The notes beneath the pieces are model-generated. The model was not told the origin of the DNA. It ran no database searches and saw only the letters and a program-made list of their open reading frames with translations. 64,000 nucleotides of DNA from Natronorubrum daqingense. GTDB taxonomy: Archaea > Halobacteriota > Halobacteria > Halobacteriales > Natrialbaceae. Both the position numbers and the translations under genes were made by a program. Positions within the stretch are counted from its first letter, which is position 1, and each line of letters opens with the position of its first letter. Below are positions 38,246 to 47,789 of the stretch, in pieces. The DNA is taken from contig NZ_CP019327.1 of NCBI RefSeq assembly GCF_001971705.1, positions 186,001 through 250,000 on the forward strand. The letters run 5' to 3'.

Positions 38246-38692
38246 ATGACATGGCTTCGTACGATGGCCGCCGCTGGTCTTTCGCTCTTTTTTCCGGGGG
38301 CAGGTCACGCCTTACTTCGCGATTGGTTCCGTGCACTCGTCTTTGCCGGACTGTACTTCTCGGCGGTCTGGTTCTTCTTTCCGGTCGAGCAAATGGCTTC
38401 CGCGAGCTCGTTCTCGGGGATGATGGACGTCGTCAACACGGAGACGGACACGATGTCACAGTTCTTCATCATGTTCATCGCGCTCTTTGCGGCGATCGAC
38501 GCCACCTTCAGAGCGCTCGGCTTTCCGCCGGAAAGCAACGACCAGACTGATGGCCCGTCCTGTCCCGAGTGTGGCAAAGGACTCGACGAAGACCTCGAGT
38601 TCTGTCACTGGTGTACGACTCGCCTCGAGCCAGTGGACCCGGACGCCGAAGACGTCGACGAGGCGGAGCGAGAAGAGCCCGTTCACAACTAA
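38246..38692 (+). CDS. Zinc-ribbon membrane protein
   Basis: 148-residue protein with two to three N-terminal hydrophobic segments (residues ~7-50 and ~68-92) and a C-terminal zinc ribbon, CPECGKGLDEDLEFCHWC, with four cysteines. The tail is strongly acidic. It begins MTWLRTMAAAGLSLFFPGAG. The function is unknown. It converges with aroB', 78 bp away. Confidence 0.8.
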   Translation: MTWLRTMAAAGLSLFFPGAGHALLRDWFRALVFAGLYFSAVWFFFPVEQMASASSFSGMMDVVNTETDTMSQFFIMFIALFAAIDATFRALGFPPESNDQTDGPSCPECGKGLDEDLEFCHWCTTRLEPVDPDAEDVDEAEREEPVHN

Positions 38693-38770
38693 TTCCTCCT
38701 CTGCAATCCTCGAGTCGAGAACGGGCTGACCCGCCGAAGCCGAAACCGGGTAGGAAAGGAATGGAGCGAC

Positions 38771-39970
38771 TTACTTCTCGATGATGCTCTCTTCGACCGG
38801 TTCGCCGAAATGGCGGGCCGTATCCTCGTAGTAGTGAAGGAGTTCGTCGCCGGCCTCGAGGTCGGTGATCGCGGTTCGACCGTCCGAGGTTGCGACTTTG
38901 ATCGTCTCCGCGTTCTGGAGGAGGGTCTCGATTCGGTCGCCGTCTTCGGTTTCGAGGGCGACGCGAAACATCGGCCGCTTTTCGATTTTGACGCGGCCGA
39001 CGATCGCTTCGCGCGTGTTTCCGTCGATGTCGACGACCTGCACTTCGTCGCCGCTCTGGAGTTCCGAGAGGTACTTCGTGCCGCCGTCGGGCGTCCGGAC
39101 GTAGGCGTGGACGGCACCGGCGTTGACGCGGAACGGTCGAGACGCAACGTAGGGCGACTCTGCCGTTTCGGCGTGGACGAACACGAGACCGCGGGACATC
39201 GAGCCGACGAGCATACCTTCGTCGTGCTCGAGGAGGGTGCCCGTATCGACGCAAACGCGGTCGGCGCTGCCGATGCGTTCGACGTCGAGGACTTCCGCGT
39301 ACTGGAGGTCGAGCGATTCGCGGTCGGCGTCGTCGCGAACGTCGACCGTCTGTCGAATCTCGTCGGGGTCGTCGGAGTCGAGCAGGACGGAGTCCGCACC
39401 GATTTCGAGCGTTTCGAACGCCGTCTTCGCTTCCGCGGCACTCGTGACGCCGGCCACGAGGTCGGTTTCCTCGCCGATGCGAGCGATCAGGTTCTCGAGG
39501 GGGATAATCGTCCAGTCTTCGCCGACGACGATGGTGTAGTCGGCGTCTGCAGCGGCGGTTTCGGCGAAGTGCTCGTACTCCTTCGCGAGGATGCGGATGT
39601 ACGCGCCGCGGTCGATGTCGCCGTCACGCCGGCGGAGCGTCGAGAGGTCTGCGGAGCCCGAGAGGTCCTCGGGGAGGTCGATTGTCGCGTCGCCTTCGCC
39701 TTCCTTGCCGACGATGATGGCGTCGGGTTGTGCGCCCGACTCATCGTCGCTATCGGCTTCGGCGTCGTCGATGTCGTCCACGAGCGTCACATCGCCGTCG
39801 GTTCGGTAGGCGGCGACGTTGATGTCGCCGAGTTCCCGTACCCGTGCAACCTCGTCCTCGTCGACCAGTACCCAGTCTGCACCCGCCTCGAGTGCAGCGG
39901 TAATCCGTTCGCGTCGGTCGTCCCAGTCGCCGACGGTGTCGTCGGCTTTGACCCAGACAGATCGCGTCAT
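38771..39970 (-). CDS. 3-Dehydroquinate synthase II
   Basis: 399-residue archaeal-type dehydroquinate synthase (AroB'), which converts the 2-amino-3,7-dideoxyheptulosonate made by the enzyme at 44,787-45,584 into 3-dehydroquinate with NAD. Conserved family segments include ILAKEYEHF, VGEDWTIIPLENLIA, GMLVGSMSRGLVFVHAE, PFRVNAGAVHAYV and GRVKIEKRPM. A long acidic insertion (about residues 60-105) is haloarchaeal. The start at 39970 (MTRSVWVKADD) is chosen over 40015. Confidence 0.95.
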   Translation of the reverse strand: MTRSVWVKADDTVGDWDDRRERITAALEAGADWVLVDEDEVARVRELGDINVAAYRTDGDVTLVDDIDDAEADSDDESGAQPDAIIVGKEGEGDATIDLPEDLSGSADLSTLRRRDGDIDRGAYIRILAKEYEHFAETAAADADYTIVVGEDWTIIPLENLIARIGEETDLVAGVTSAAEAKTAFETLEIGADSVLLDSDDPDEIRQTVDVRDDADRESLDLQYAEVLDVERIGSADRVCVDTGTLLEHDEGMLVGSMSRGLVFVHAETAESPYVASRPFRVNAGAVHAYVRTPDGGTKYLSELQSGDEVQVVDIDGNTREAIVGRVKIEKRPMFRVALETEDGDRIETLLQNAETIKVATSDGRTAITDLEAGDELLHYYEDTARHFGEPVEESIIEK

Positions 39971-40178
39971 GAATTCACCGTCGAAGGGGATTGGCTTGAA
40001 CGTGGCGAATGTCACAGACGACCTGTCGTCGTCGCGTCATTCGGTGTCAGTACCTCGGTTCGAGAGAGACGGCACGCTCCCGCTCGCTCGAGCGACCGCC
40101 GGAGGCGGTTCACAGAACGTGCTTCACTATGACACACTGGCGAAACGTTGAGAACGCTCGCACCCCATCTTCTGAATA

Positions 40179-40856
40179 ATGAGTGCGTACGATGCGATCT
40201 GTTTCGATCTCGATCGAACACTCTGTGAGTCGACGCAGGACCCCGAGGCGCTTCTCGAGTCCGCGTTCGATCGAGCCCACCTCGAGCCGTTTTGCACGCC
40301 GAGGGATCTCAGAACGGCCGTGCCGTCGGTTCCGACCGCCGAGACGGCTCTCGAGTTCTACGAGAATCTCTTTACAGCAGTCGCTGCAAATGCCGACGTC
40401 GAATCCACTCACACGTCGACGCTCGCAGAGCGCTATCTCGAGGCGCAGGATCCGTCTGCTGTTCGATTTCGCCCCGGCGCGAAGGCGGCACTCGAGCACG
40501 CCCGCGAGCGCGGTCCGGTCGGCTTGATCACGAACGGTGGCCGTCCGACGCAGACGCAGAAACTCGAGGCACTCGACATCGCGGACGCGTTCGACGTGCG
40601 GGTGTTTACGGAGCCGAGCAAGGGCATTCATCCCAAACCCGACGCCGCCCCTTTTGAGCACGCGTTGAGAGAACTCGAGGCGACGCCCGACGCGGCGCTT
40701 CACATTGGTGACTCCCTGCACGCAGATGTCGCGGGGGCGAACGCGATGGGTCTCGATTCGGCCTGGCTCGATCTGGGCCACGACGACCCTGCAAGCGTCG
40801 GTCACGAACCGACGTACGAACTCGCGTCGCTCGAGGCGTTCGAGACGATCGTGTAA
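40179..40856 (+). CDS. HAD-superfamily hydrolase
   Basis: 225-residue HAD phosphatase. Motif I is CFDLDRTLCES, with a helical cap next; motif II is GLITNGGRPTQ, motif III GIHPKPDAAPFEHA, motif IV HIGDSLHADVAGAN. It is closest in type to the subgroup with short helical caps. The substrate is unknown. It is divergent from aroB'. Confidence 0.88.
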   Translation: MSAYDAICFDLDRTLCESTQDPEALLESAFDRAHLEPFCTPRDLRTAVPSVPTAETALEFYENLFTAVAANADVESTHTSTLAERYLEAQDPSAVRFRPGAKAALEHARERGPVGLITNGGRPTQTQKLEALDIADAFDVRVFTEPSKGIHPKPDAAPFEHALRELEATPDAALHIGDSLHADVAGANAMGLDSAWLDLGHDDPASVGHEPTYELASLEAFETIV

Positions 40857-40923
40857 CTGGCCGGTTTTCGAACGGTGACCAAAAGAAGCGAGCAGCGCAG
40901 AATCTAGCTATTGGGCGCGCGAT

Positions 40924-41460
40924 TCAGGGGTGGGGAGGGAGCACGTCCGTGTGAACGACGGCACGATACTGTTCGTCGGTCGCCTCCTCGAGTCGTTTGA
41001 GCAGGGCTGCACCGTCGTTGAAGGTGTCGGGCAATTCGAACTGATCGTCGACGTGATCGTCTCGCTGCTTGCACCGTTTGACGAACGAGAGGAGCGTCGG
41101 GTAGGTGTCCGGCCGGGCGTAAACGATTCCGATGTCGTCGTCGACCTGCTCGTGCCAGGTGTCGAGGACGGCCCGGGCCTCCTGTCGCGGGTTCCGCTGG
41201 CGCTCGGTCAGATATTCTGCGTCGATGTCGACTTCGCCGAGGACCTCGTCGAACACGCTCTGGACATCGTCGGTGTCGACCTCGAGCGACGGTGCGTCGG
41301 CTTCCGCCTCGAGGAGGTCGAGAAATCCCTCGAGTTCGACGCGTCGGACGGCGACCGGGTAGACGAAGTCGTGTGTGTCTTTCGGCAGTTTGTACGACCG
41401 TCCCTCGACGCCCTGTTCGCCGGGGCCCGATTGGCCCAGCATCAACTCGAGTAATCCCAT
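40924..41460 (-). CDS. Conserved-looking haloarchaeal protein, function unknown
   Basis: 178-residue soluble acidic protein starting MGLLELMLGQSGPGEQGVEG. No motif recognised. It has a mixed alpha/beta look with a central acidic helix-rich part (DDVQSVFDEVLGEVDIDAEY) and a basic-cysteine segment (FVKRCKQRDD). Codon bias fits a real gene and no credible competing frame covers it. It is followed by the SprT-like gene in the same orientation 103 bp upstream. Confidence 0.75.
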   Translation of the reverse strand: MGLLELMLGQSGPGEQGVEGRSYKLPKDTHDFVYPVAVRRVELEGFLDLLEAEADAPSLEVDTDDVQSVFDEVLGEVDIDAEYLTERQRNPRQEARAVLDTWHEQVDDDIGIVYARPDTYPTLLSFVKRCKQRDDHVDDQFELPDTFNDGAALLKRLEEATDEQYRAVVHTDVLPPHP

Positions 41461-41562
41461 AGATGAATCAGTACGCGGGACTCGAATAAGTGTTCCGTGG
41501 CGCTCTCACGAGCGCTGTGGCGAGCGAGTGTCTCGCGCTGGTCGTCGTCGACTCGCTCGGGC

Positions 41563-42132
41563 TTACCACGTCTCGCCGAGGGCTGCTTTCACGCCACCGT
41601 ACTCACTCGCACTCGTCCAGGTCCGCCCGCTCTCAGCGTGTTCGACCTCGTAGTCGTGTCCGCACTGGCCACAGCGATACTGGTCGGGCGCTTTCACCGG
41701 CTTGGACGCGCGGTGTCGCCGCGCCGACCACTCACACGCCGACCCGAGACAGCGCAGGACGTATCGCGGCTCGGAGAACGTCTCGCAGTGGCGAGGGGCC
41801 TCGAGTCGCGTCGCCTGCTCTCGAAAGCGGGTGCCGTGGCCGGACTCCCCGAAGCGCTGGAACTCCCAGGCGTGGACGAGTTCGTGTCTGACGACGCCGG
41901 CGAACGTCTCCCACTCGTAGCGTTCGTACGCTTGTCGAGTCAACACGATCGTCGCGACCTCGCGCGAACGGTTCCACCGACAGGCCCCGGCACGTCGGCG
42001 CGCGCGAGTCGACACCTCCCACTCGAGGGCCTCGCGATCGATCTCGAGGTCGTACTCGCGACAGACCTCTCGGGCGTGGATCCGGGCGCGAGCGACGATT
42101 TCGTCGTCGATCGTGAGGTCGGCGTCGGTCAC
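41563..42132 (-). CDS. SprT-like zinc metalloprotease domain protein
   Basis: 189-residue protein with the SprT/Spartan-type motif HELVHAWEFQRFGESGHG (HExxH then H) and a C-terminal zinc ribbon (RCLGSACEW and RCGQCGHDYE). Eukaryotic SPRTN cuts DNA-protein crosslinks; the archaeal role is unproven. The N-terminal part is rich in Arg and likely to bind nucleic acid (RARRRAGACRWNRSREV). It is divergent from the NUP-family gene. Confidence 0.87.
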   Translation of the reverse strand: MTDADLTIDDEIVARARIHAREVCREYDLEIDREALEWEVSTRARRRAGACRWNRSREVATIVLTRQAYERYEWETFAGVVRHELVHAWEFQRFGESGHGTRFREQATRLEAPRHCETFSEPRYVLRCLGSACEWSARRHRASKPVKAPDQYRCGQCGHDYEVEHAESGRTWTSASEYGGVKAALGETW

Positions 42133-42273
42133 GGGCCGGAAAACGCAGGCGGATTTTGAAGCTGTTACGGTTGGATTCGACGCCGCAGTCGGATGGCGAC
42201 ACCTCGTCTGGGTGTCCTGGATGTCGATAAGGAGGTTCTATGCGGGTGCCCCGGCTATCGGGAATTAGATTCC

Positions 42274-43242
42274 ATGAGCGAGCCCTCACGACCCGAGCCG
42301 CGAGCACCGGAACCGGACGACCCAGTGTCCCCCACTGCGTTGGTCCTCACGGCCGCGTTCGAAGCCCCGCTCGACGAACGACGGCCGTGGCTCGAGCGCG
42401 CCACCCTCGTCGACGCGCTCGAGGTTCCCGGGACGGAGACGCCGCTGTATCTGACCGAAGACGACGTTGCGATCACGACGACTGGGATCGGCAAGAGCGA
42501 CGCGGCGACGACGACGACCGCGTTACTCGCCACGCCGGGAGTCGACCTCGAATCGACCTACGTCGTCTCGAGTGGTATCGCGGGTTCGTCCCCCGAAACG
42601 ACCGCGCTCGGGTCGGTCGCCATCGCCGACGCCGTCGTCGACTGGGACCGAAAACACCGTTGGGACCACCCGGAAGACTCGAGTTCCGCCGACGCGGCCG
42701 TCGAATCCCCCGCGGAGCGCCCGATCGACCTTCTTGCCTACCGTCCGCGAGACTACGTCCACCGACTCGAGGAGAGCCTCGTCGAGTGTGCGCTCGAGGC
42801 CGCCCGGGGCGTCGCCCTCGAGGCGGATGAGGACGCCCGTGCGTACCAGCGAACGTATCCGAACGCGCCGAACGCAGGGCCGACGATCGAGCGCGGGACG
42901 ACCGTCTGCGGGGACGAGTTCTGGCACGGAACGCGCTACGCCCGAGAGGTCGAGTGGCTCTGTGGGGAGTACGACGCAGAACCGTACGTGACGACGCAGA
43001 TGGAAGACGCGGCCACGGCGCGCGCCCTCGAGCGATTCGGCCTGCGCGAGCAGTACCTGAGCGTTCGGTCGGTTGCCAACTACGATCGGCCGGCACCCGG
43101 TCAGTCGGTCGCCGAGAGTTTCGACGGCAATCCAGGGAGTCTCGCGCTGGGGATTACCAACGCCGCCCGCGTCGGCGAAGCCGTCGTCGAGGGGCTCGTG
43201 ACGGTGGATCCGCTCGGTCTCGAGGCGACCTCCTCGCGTTAG
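42274..43242 (+). CDS. NUP family purine nucleoside permease-like protein
   Basis: 322-residue protein of the NUP family (nucleoside phosphorylase-like fold). The family block SSGIAGSSPETTALGSVAIA and WDRKHRWD, plus TTTGIGKSDAATTTTALLAT and VRSVANYDRPAPGQS, is present. Some family members were described as purine nucleoside permeases, but there are no membrane helices here, so an enzyme of nucleoside phosphorolysis type is as likely. The start at 42274 follows a short leader. Its stop overlaps the Nramp stop by 3 bases on the opposite strand. Confidence 0.8.
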   Translation: MSEPSRPEPRAPEPDDPVSPTALVLTAAFEAPLDERRPWLERATLVDALEVPGTETPLYLTEDDVAITTTGIGKSDAATTTTALLATPGVDLESTYVVSSGIAGSSPETTALGSVAIADAVVDWDRKHRWDHPEDSSSADAAVESPAERPIDLLAYRPRDYVHRLEESLVECALEAARGVALEADEDARAYQRTYPNAPNAGPTIERGTTVCGDEFWHGTRYAREVEWLCGEYDAEPYVTTQMEDAATARALERFGLREQYLSVRSVANYDRPAPGQSVAESFDGNPGSLALGITNAARVGEAVVEGLVTVDPLGLEATSSR

Positions 43243-44480
43243 AGCCACCCGGAAATGGTGGTTGCGAGCGAGTCGGCCGTCGTGATGCTGCCCAGCAACA
43301 AGACGAGTGCGACGAGGCCGAACGCGATGTTTTCCGCCCGCGACACGTCTCGGTAGCGGTTGACCGCACCGATGAGCGCCAGGACGGTGATCGGCAGGGC
43401 GATGAGACCGTTGATCGCAGGCATGATGATGGCCATTCTGACGGGCGTGAGCCCGGTGTTCGCGAGCAACCAGAACGCGGCGACCGCCGAGAAGATGATG
43501 AGGGCGACGACGGTCGCTCTGAACTTCGTGTCTCCGAACCGGGTGTGATGGCCGAACGCCTGTGGGACCATGTAGCCAGCGCCGAACAGCGTCCCGGTCG
43601 CCGAACTGAAACTGGCGAGCAACGCGGCGAACAGGAAGATGTAGAGCGCCCCGCTTCCGAGGAGTGCAGCCAGGGGTTCGCCGGGCCCGGTAAGCGTCGT
43701 CGGGCCCTCGGTCAGCGTAATCGCGGAGACGATCATCACGAACGCACCGATCGTGAGCGTCGTGATGATGCCGGCGGCGTTGTCGCGGCGATAGGTGTTC
43801 ACGTCGGACCACTCCTTCGTCGGCCCGATGCTCGACTGGATGAAGAAGTTCGGCCAATAAACCGTCGTCCCGAGCAAGGCGATAATGGCCGTGAGGTAGC
43901 CGACGTCGCTCTCTAAGGCTGGCACGAGGCCGGCGACGACGTCACCGACGGGAATGTCGAGGCCGATCAGCAGGAGGCCGTAGGACGCGAAGACGGTAAT
44001 CACCATTGCAGCGATCGCGCCCTCGATGCGTTCGTACACGCGCAACTCGACGAGGGCGATTCCGACGCCGCTCGCGAGCAGGATGCCGATGATGACGTTG
44101 TCCAGGCCGGGAACGAGCCAGGCTAACGCCGCGCCGGCGATCGCGTAGTTCGCGATAGACCAGAACGCACTCATCACTGCCATCGAGATGATGACCAACT
44201 GACCGCTCGGGCCAGGGAGTCGATCGACGATGTAGTCGGTCAGCGGTTCTCGAGAGACGGCCAATCGAGCGGACATGTCGTGGAGTGCAATATCGATGAG
44301 AAACGCCAGCGGGAGCACCCACAGTAAGGCGAAGGCGAAGTTTGCGCCCGTATCCGCGAGAATGTAGACCGACCCGGCACCGAACACGTTTGCTGCGAAC
44401 AATACCCCGAGACCGTACGACTCCAGTAAGTTTGCTATTCGAGCTTGCACACCGCCGATTTCGTATGTTTTACTCGCCAT
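43239..44480 (-). CDS. Divergent Nramp family divalent metal/cation transporter
   Basis: 413-residue transporter with about eleven hydrophobic helices of the Nramp (LeuT-fold) type. The canonical metal motif DPGN in helix 1 is replaced by the sequence FAANVFGAGSVYILAD, and the helix 6 MPH motif is WPN (TVYWPNFFIQSS). The Asp, Asn and Met ligands of Mn/Fe Nramps are therefore missing, so substrate specificity is probably different. The start at 44480 (MASKTYEIGGVQARIANLL) is chosen over 44591. The stop overlaps that of the convergent NUP gene. Confidence 0.85.
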   Translation of the reverse strand: MASKTYEIGGVQARIANLLESYGLGVLFAANVFGAGSVYILADTGANFAFALLWVLPLAFLIDIALHDMSARLAVSREPLTDYIVDRLPGPSGQLVIISMAVMSAFWSIANYAIAGAALAWLVPGLDNVIIGILLASGVGIALVELRVYERIEGAIAAMVITVFASYGLLLIGLDIPVGDVVAGLVPALESDVGYLTAIIALLGTTVYWPNFFIQSSIGPTKEWSDVNTYRRDNAAGIITTLTIGAFVMIVSAITLTEGPTTLTGPGEPLAALLGSGALYIFLFAALLASFSSATGTLFGAGYMVPQAFGHHTRFGDTKFRATVVALIIFSAVAAFWLLANTGLTPVRMAIIMPAINGLIALPITVLALIGAVNRYRDVSRAENIAFGLVALVLLLGSITTADSLATTISGWL

Positions 44481-44786
44481 CGAGAACCACCTCGACACCG
44501 CGAACGTGAATGGTGACAGTCGTGACTGCGACAGATCGTGGGACCATGTCAGACTAATCAGGAATGAGCGGGGAGTGGGTTCGGCCTGCAACAGCCACTG
44601 CTGTGTGAATGACCTGTGAGCGTACGCGACGTATCACTTCGATTATCAACGGAGACGCCTCGAGCGTGCGACGCCGCCCGGATGAGCCCGAATACGGTGT
44701 GAGAAAAAACAGTACAGATACGCAAGCAGTCGAGAACGCTGACCGTCGAGTATCGGTTGCGTTCGGTACTCGCAGGTGGGTCCCGG
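44481..44786. other. Gap between ADTH synthase and the Nramp gene
   Basis: 306 bp with no gene. A run of six A residues on the plus strand (44704-44709), read as TTTTTT on the minus strand, lies about 80 bp after the ADTH synthase stop and is a plausible terminator. The part next to 44480 should contain the Nramp promoter, but no clear TATA box was picked out. Confidence 0.45.
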
Positions 44787-45584
44787 TTACGCCTCGAGTG
44801 CGAGCCCGGATTTCGCCAGTGCGTCGTCCGTCGAGATATCGTGGTGGACGACGCCGGAGACGGCGTTCGCGATCGCTTGCGGGTTTTCGTGTTGGAAGAT
44901 CGATCGCCCCATCGAGACGCCGGCGCCACCGGCGTCCATCGCGCCGCGCACCATTTCGATGGTCTGTCGGTCGGTCCCTCTCGAGCCACCGGCGATGACG
45001 ACCGGCAGTCGAGTCGACTCACAGACGTGCTCGAAGCTAGCTGCGTCGCCGCTGTAGCCCGTTTTGACGATATCCGCTCCGAGTTCTTCCGCGAGTCGGA
45101 CGGCGTGGCCGAGCGCTTCGGGATCTTCGGGGTCGACGTCGGGGCCGCGCGCGTAGGCCATCGCGAGCACCGGCATGCCCAGTCGCGTCGCCTGCTCGGT
45201 TACGTCGGCGAGTTGGGTGATCTGGTCGGGTTCGTGATTCGAGCCGACGTTGATATGAAAGGAGACGGCGTCGGCACCGACTCGAACGGCTTCTTCGACG
45301 GTGCCGGTCACCCGTTTCTCGTTCTCGTCGGGGCCGATCGACGTCGATCCGTTGAGGTGGACGATGTAGCCCTTGCCGTTTTTGTGTTCGTGAACGCGGG
45401 GCGCGATGCCTTTCTGCGTGAGAACCGCGTCTGCACCGCCGCTGGTGACACCGTCGATCGTCGATTCGATGTCTTTGAGCCCCTGTACGGCGCCGATCGT
45501 AGTGCCGTGATCCATCGGAACGATCACGTAGGAGCCGTCTGTACCGATTCTGTCGAGTCTGGCGTCGATTCCTGTGGTAGTCAT
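44787..45584 (-). CDS. 2-Amino-3,7-dideoxy-D-threo-hept-6-ulosonate synthase (ADTH synthase)
   Basis: 265-residue class I aldolase-like enzyme. In the archaeal shikimate route it condenses an aspartate-semialdehyde unit with a deoxyketofructose phosphate unit. Motifs: PMDHGTTIGAVQGL, VLTQKGIAPR with the probable catalytic lysine, VSFHINVGSNHE, DIVKTGYSGD, and VIAGGSRGTDR. The related archaeal fructose-bisphosphate aldolases share this fold, but the neighbouring trp genes and aroB' favour this role. It follows trpA after 24 bp. Confidence 0.9.
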   Translation of the reverse strand: MTTTGIDARLDRIGTDGSYVIVPMDHGTTIGAVQGLKDIESTIDGVTSGGADAVLTQKGIAPRVHEHKNGKGYIVHLNGSTSIGPDENEKRVTGTVEEAVRVGADAVSFHINVGSNHEPDQITQLADVTEQATRLGMPVLAMAYARGPDVDPEDPEALGHAVRLAEELGADIVKTGYSGDAASFEHVCESTRLPVVIAGGSRGTDRQTIEMVRGAMDAGGAGVSMGRSIFQHENPQAIANAVSGVVHHDISTDDALAKSGLALEA

Positions 45585-45608
45585 TGCGAGTGTGTAGCAA
45601 GCTTGCAG

Positions 45609-46490
45609 TTATGGCTGTTCTGGTTCCGGTGTATCTTCCGTATCGTTCGTGAGGGTCTCGCCTCCCCGAAGAGCGCCGCGTTTGAGCTCTCGAGCTTTGG
45701 CCTCGAGGGCGTCTGCCGCGGGGGCCTCGCCCGCCGACCCGTGCTCAGCGACGATGTCGACGAGCGCGCTGCCCACGATGACGCCGTCGGCACCGGCGTC
45801 GATGATTTCGGCCGCGTGATCGCCCTCGCTAACGCCGAAGCCGACGGCCTTGGGCACGTCGTAGTCGTCGAGTCGCGAGAGGCTGTCGTGGGTCGCGTTC
45901 GAGACGTCCGCGCGCGCGCCGGTCGTTCCGAGGCGAGCCTGCACGTAGGCGAAGCCGGACACCTGCGACATGATCCGCTCGAGGCGCTCACCCTCGGTCG
46001 TCGGCGCGACGATGAAGACGAGGTCGAGGCCGTGATCGTCGCAGGCCTCGCGGAGGGGATCGGCTTCTTCGGCGGGGAGATCCGGAACGATAATCCCCGA
46101 GAGCCCGGTCTCGGCGGCGCGCTCGACGAAGGGGCGAACGGCCGCAGACGGCCCGTACTGCAGGATCATGTTGTAGTAGGTCATCACCAGCAGCGGCGCC
46201 TCCGTTTCGAGGTCGTCGATCAGTTCGAAGAAGCCCTCGGGCGTCGTTCCGGCCTCGAGTGCGCGGTTGATCGCGGCCTGAATCGTTGGCCCCTCGGCGA
46301 TCGGCTCCGAGAAGGGAAGGCCCAGTTCGATCAGGTCTGACCCGCCGCGGTCGAGGGCTTCGACGTACGCTTTGGTGTCCTCGAGCGACGGATCGCCCGC
46401 CGTGATGTACGTGATGAGCGCGGGGTGGTTCTCGCGGATAGCGGCCTCGACGTCGCTGTCGTACTCGGTCGCCGTCGACTCGCCGCTCAT
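45609..46490 (-). CDS. trpA: Tryptophan synthase alpha subunit
   Basis: 293-residue TIM barrel that cleaves indole-3-glycerol phosphate to indole and glyceraldehyde 3-phosphate. The catalytic Glu lies in [18 protein letters not shown] and the catalytic Asp in [12 protein letters not shown]; the phosphate loop is [10 protein letters not shown]. The C-terminal ~15 residues are a Thr/Pro/Glu tail. Its ATG overlaps the trpB stop by four bases, the usual translational coupling for the two subunits. Confidence 0.96.
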   Translation of the reverse strand: MSGESTATEYDSDVEAAIRENHPALITYITAGDPSLEDTKAYVEALDRGGSDLIELGLPFSEPIAEGPTIQAAINRALEAGTTPEGFFELIDDLETEAPLLVMTYYNMILQYGPSAAVRPFVERAAETGLSGIIVPDLPAEEADPLREACDDHGLDLVFIVAPTTEGERLERIMSQVSGFAYVQARLGTTGARADVSNATHDSLSRLDDYDVPKAVGFGVSEGDHAAEIIDAGADGVIVGSALVDIVAEHGSAGEAPAADALEAKARELKRGALRGGETLTNDTEDTPEPEQP

Positions 46491-47758
46491 CCGTCGAACA
46501 CCTCCACGTCGGGGGCCGCCTCGAGATCACGCTTCTCGGTTTCCTCCAACACGGTCTCCAGATCCTTGTCGCCCCGGCCGGAAACGTTGACGATGACGAG
46601 GTCGCCGAGGTCTTCGTGCGCTTCTTCGAGATAACCTAACGCGTGACTCGACTCGAGTGCGGGGATGATCCCCTCGAGTCGCGACAGTCGGTGAAAGCCC
46701 TCGAGTGCGGCCTCGTCGTCGACGCTGACCGGGGTGACCCGTCCCGTGTCGACGAGATGGGAGAGTTCGGGGCCGACGCCCGCGTAGTCGAGTCCGGCAC
46801 TCACGCTGTGTGATTCCATGATCTGGCCCTCCTCGCTCTGTAGCAGTTTCGTCATCGCGCCGTGGAGCACGCCGTCCGTCCCCGTCGACAGCGTCGCCGA
46901 GTTCGGGGCGATCGCGTTCTCGGCGTCGATCTCGAGGCTCGAGCCGCCGGCCTCGACGGCGTACAGATCGACTGCATCATCCGGCACGAACTCGTGGAAC
47001 GCCCCCATCGTGTTCGACCCGCCGCCGGCGCAGGCGACGACGCTGTCGGGGAGTCGACCCGCCTGCTCGCGGATCTGCTCGCGGGCTTCTCGCCCGATAA
47101 CGGCCTGAAAGTCACGAACCAGTTTCGGGAACGGGTGGGGTCCGACGACCGATCCGATGACGTAGTGGGTTCGTTCGACCGTCGTCGCCCAGTCGCGCAT
47201 CGTCTCGTTGATCGCCTCCTTGAGCGTCCCGCTTCCGGCGTCGACGGGGTTGACCTCGGCCCCGTTCATCCGCATCCGGTAGACGTTCGGCCGCTGGCGG
47301 TTGACGTCCGTTCGGCCCATGTAGATCTCACAGGGCATCTCGAGGTGGGCCGCGGCCATCGCCGTCGCGGTGCCGTGTTGGCCCGCGCCGGTCTCGGCGA
47401 TGATTCGCTCCTTGCCCATGTACTTCGCGAGCAGGACCTGTCCGAGCGCGTTGTTCAGCTTGTGTGCGCCGCCGTGGACGAGATCCTCGCGTTTGAGGTA
47501 GATCTCGCGGTCGTAGCGCTCGCTCAATCGGTCCGCGCGCTGGAGCGGCGTCGGCCGGCCGCCGAACTCGCGCATGCGCTCGCGGAACTCGTCTAAAAAT
47601 CCGTCTTCGTTGTTCAATACGTAGCGCTCGTAGGCGTCCTCGAGTTCCTGGACGGCCGGCATCAGTGCCTCGGGGACGTACTGGCCACCGTAGTCGCCGA
47701 AGGTGGCGTCGCTGTCGCGCTCTCGGTTTCGTTCGTGGTCGTGGTCGCTCGTGCTCAT
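46487..47758 (-). CDS. trpB: Tryptophan synthase beta subunit
   Basis: 423-residue PLP enzyme that joins indole and serine. The PLP lysine is Lys100 ([14 protein letters not shown]). [16 protein letters not shown], the [12 protein letters not shown] phosphate loop, and the C-terminal VSGRGDKDL are typical of TrpB1. A charged 20-residue extension precedes [13 protein letters not shown]. It sits between trpC and trpA. Confidence 0.96.
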   Translation of the reverse strand: MSTSDHDHERNRERDSDATFGDYGGQYVPEALMPAVQELEDAYERYVLNNEDGFLDEFRERMREFGGRPTPLQRADRLSERYDREIYLKREDLVHGGAHKLNNALGQVLLAKYMGKERIIAETGAGQHGTATAMAAAHLEMPCEIYMGRTDVNRQRPNVYRMRMNGAEVNPVDAGSGTLKEAINETMRDWATTVERTHYVIGSVVGPHPFPKLVRDFQAVIGREAREQIREQAGRLPDSVVACAGGGSNTMGAFHEFVPDDAVDLYAVEAGGSSLEIDAENAIAPNSATLSTGTDGVLHGAMTKLLQSEEGQIMESHSVSAGLDYAGVGPELSHLVDTGRVTPVSVDDEAALEGFHRLSRLEGIIPALESSHALGYLEEAHEDLGDLVIVNVSGRGDKDLETVLEETEKRDLEAAPDVEVFDG

Positions 47759-47789
47759 CTCTCGTCTCCGTGGCTGTCTGCGTCGTCGA

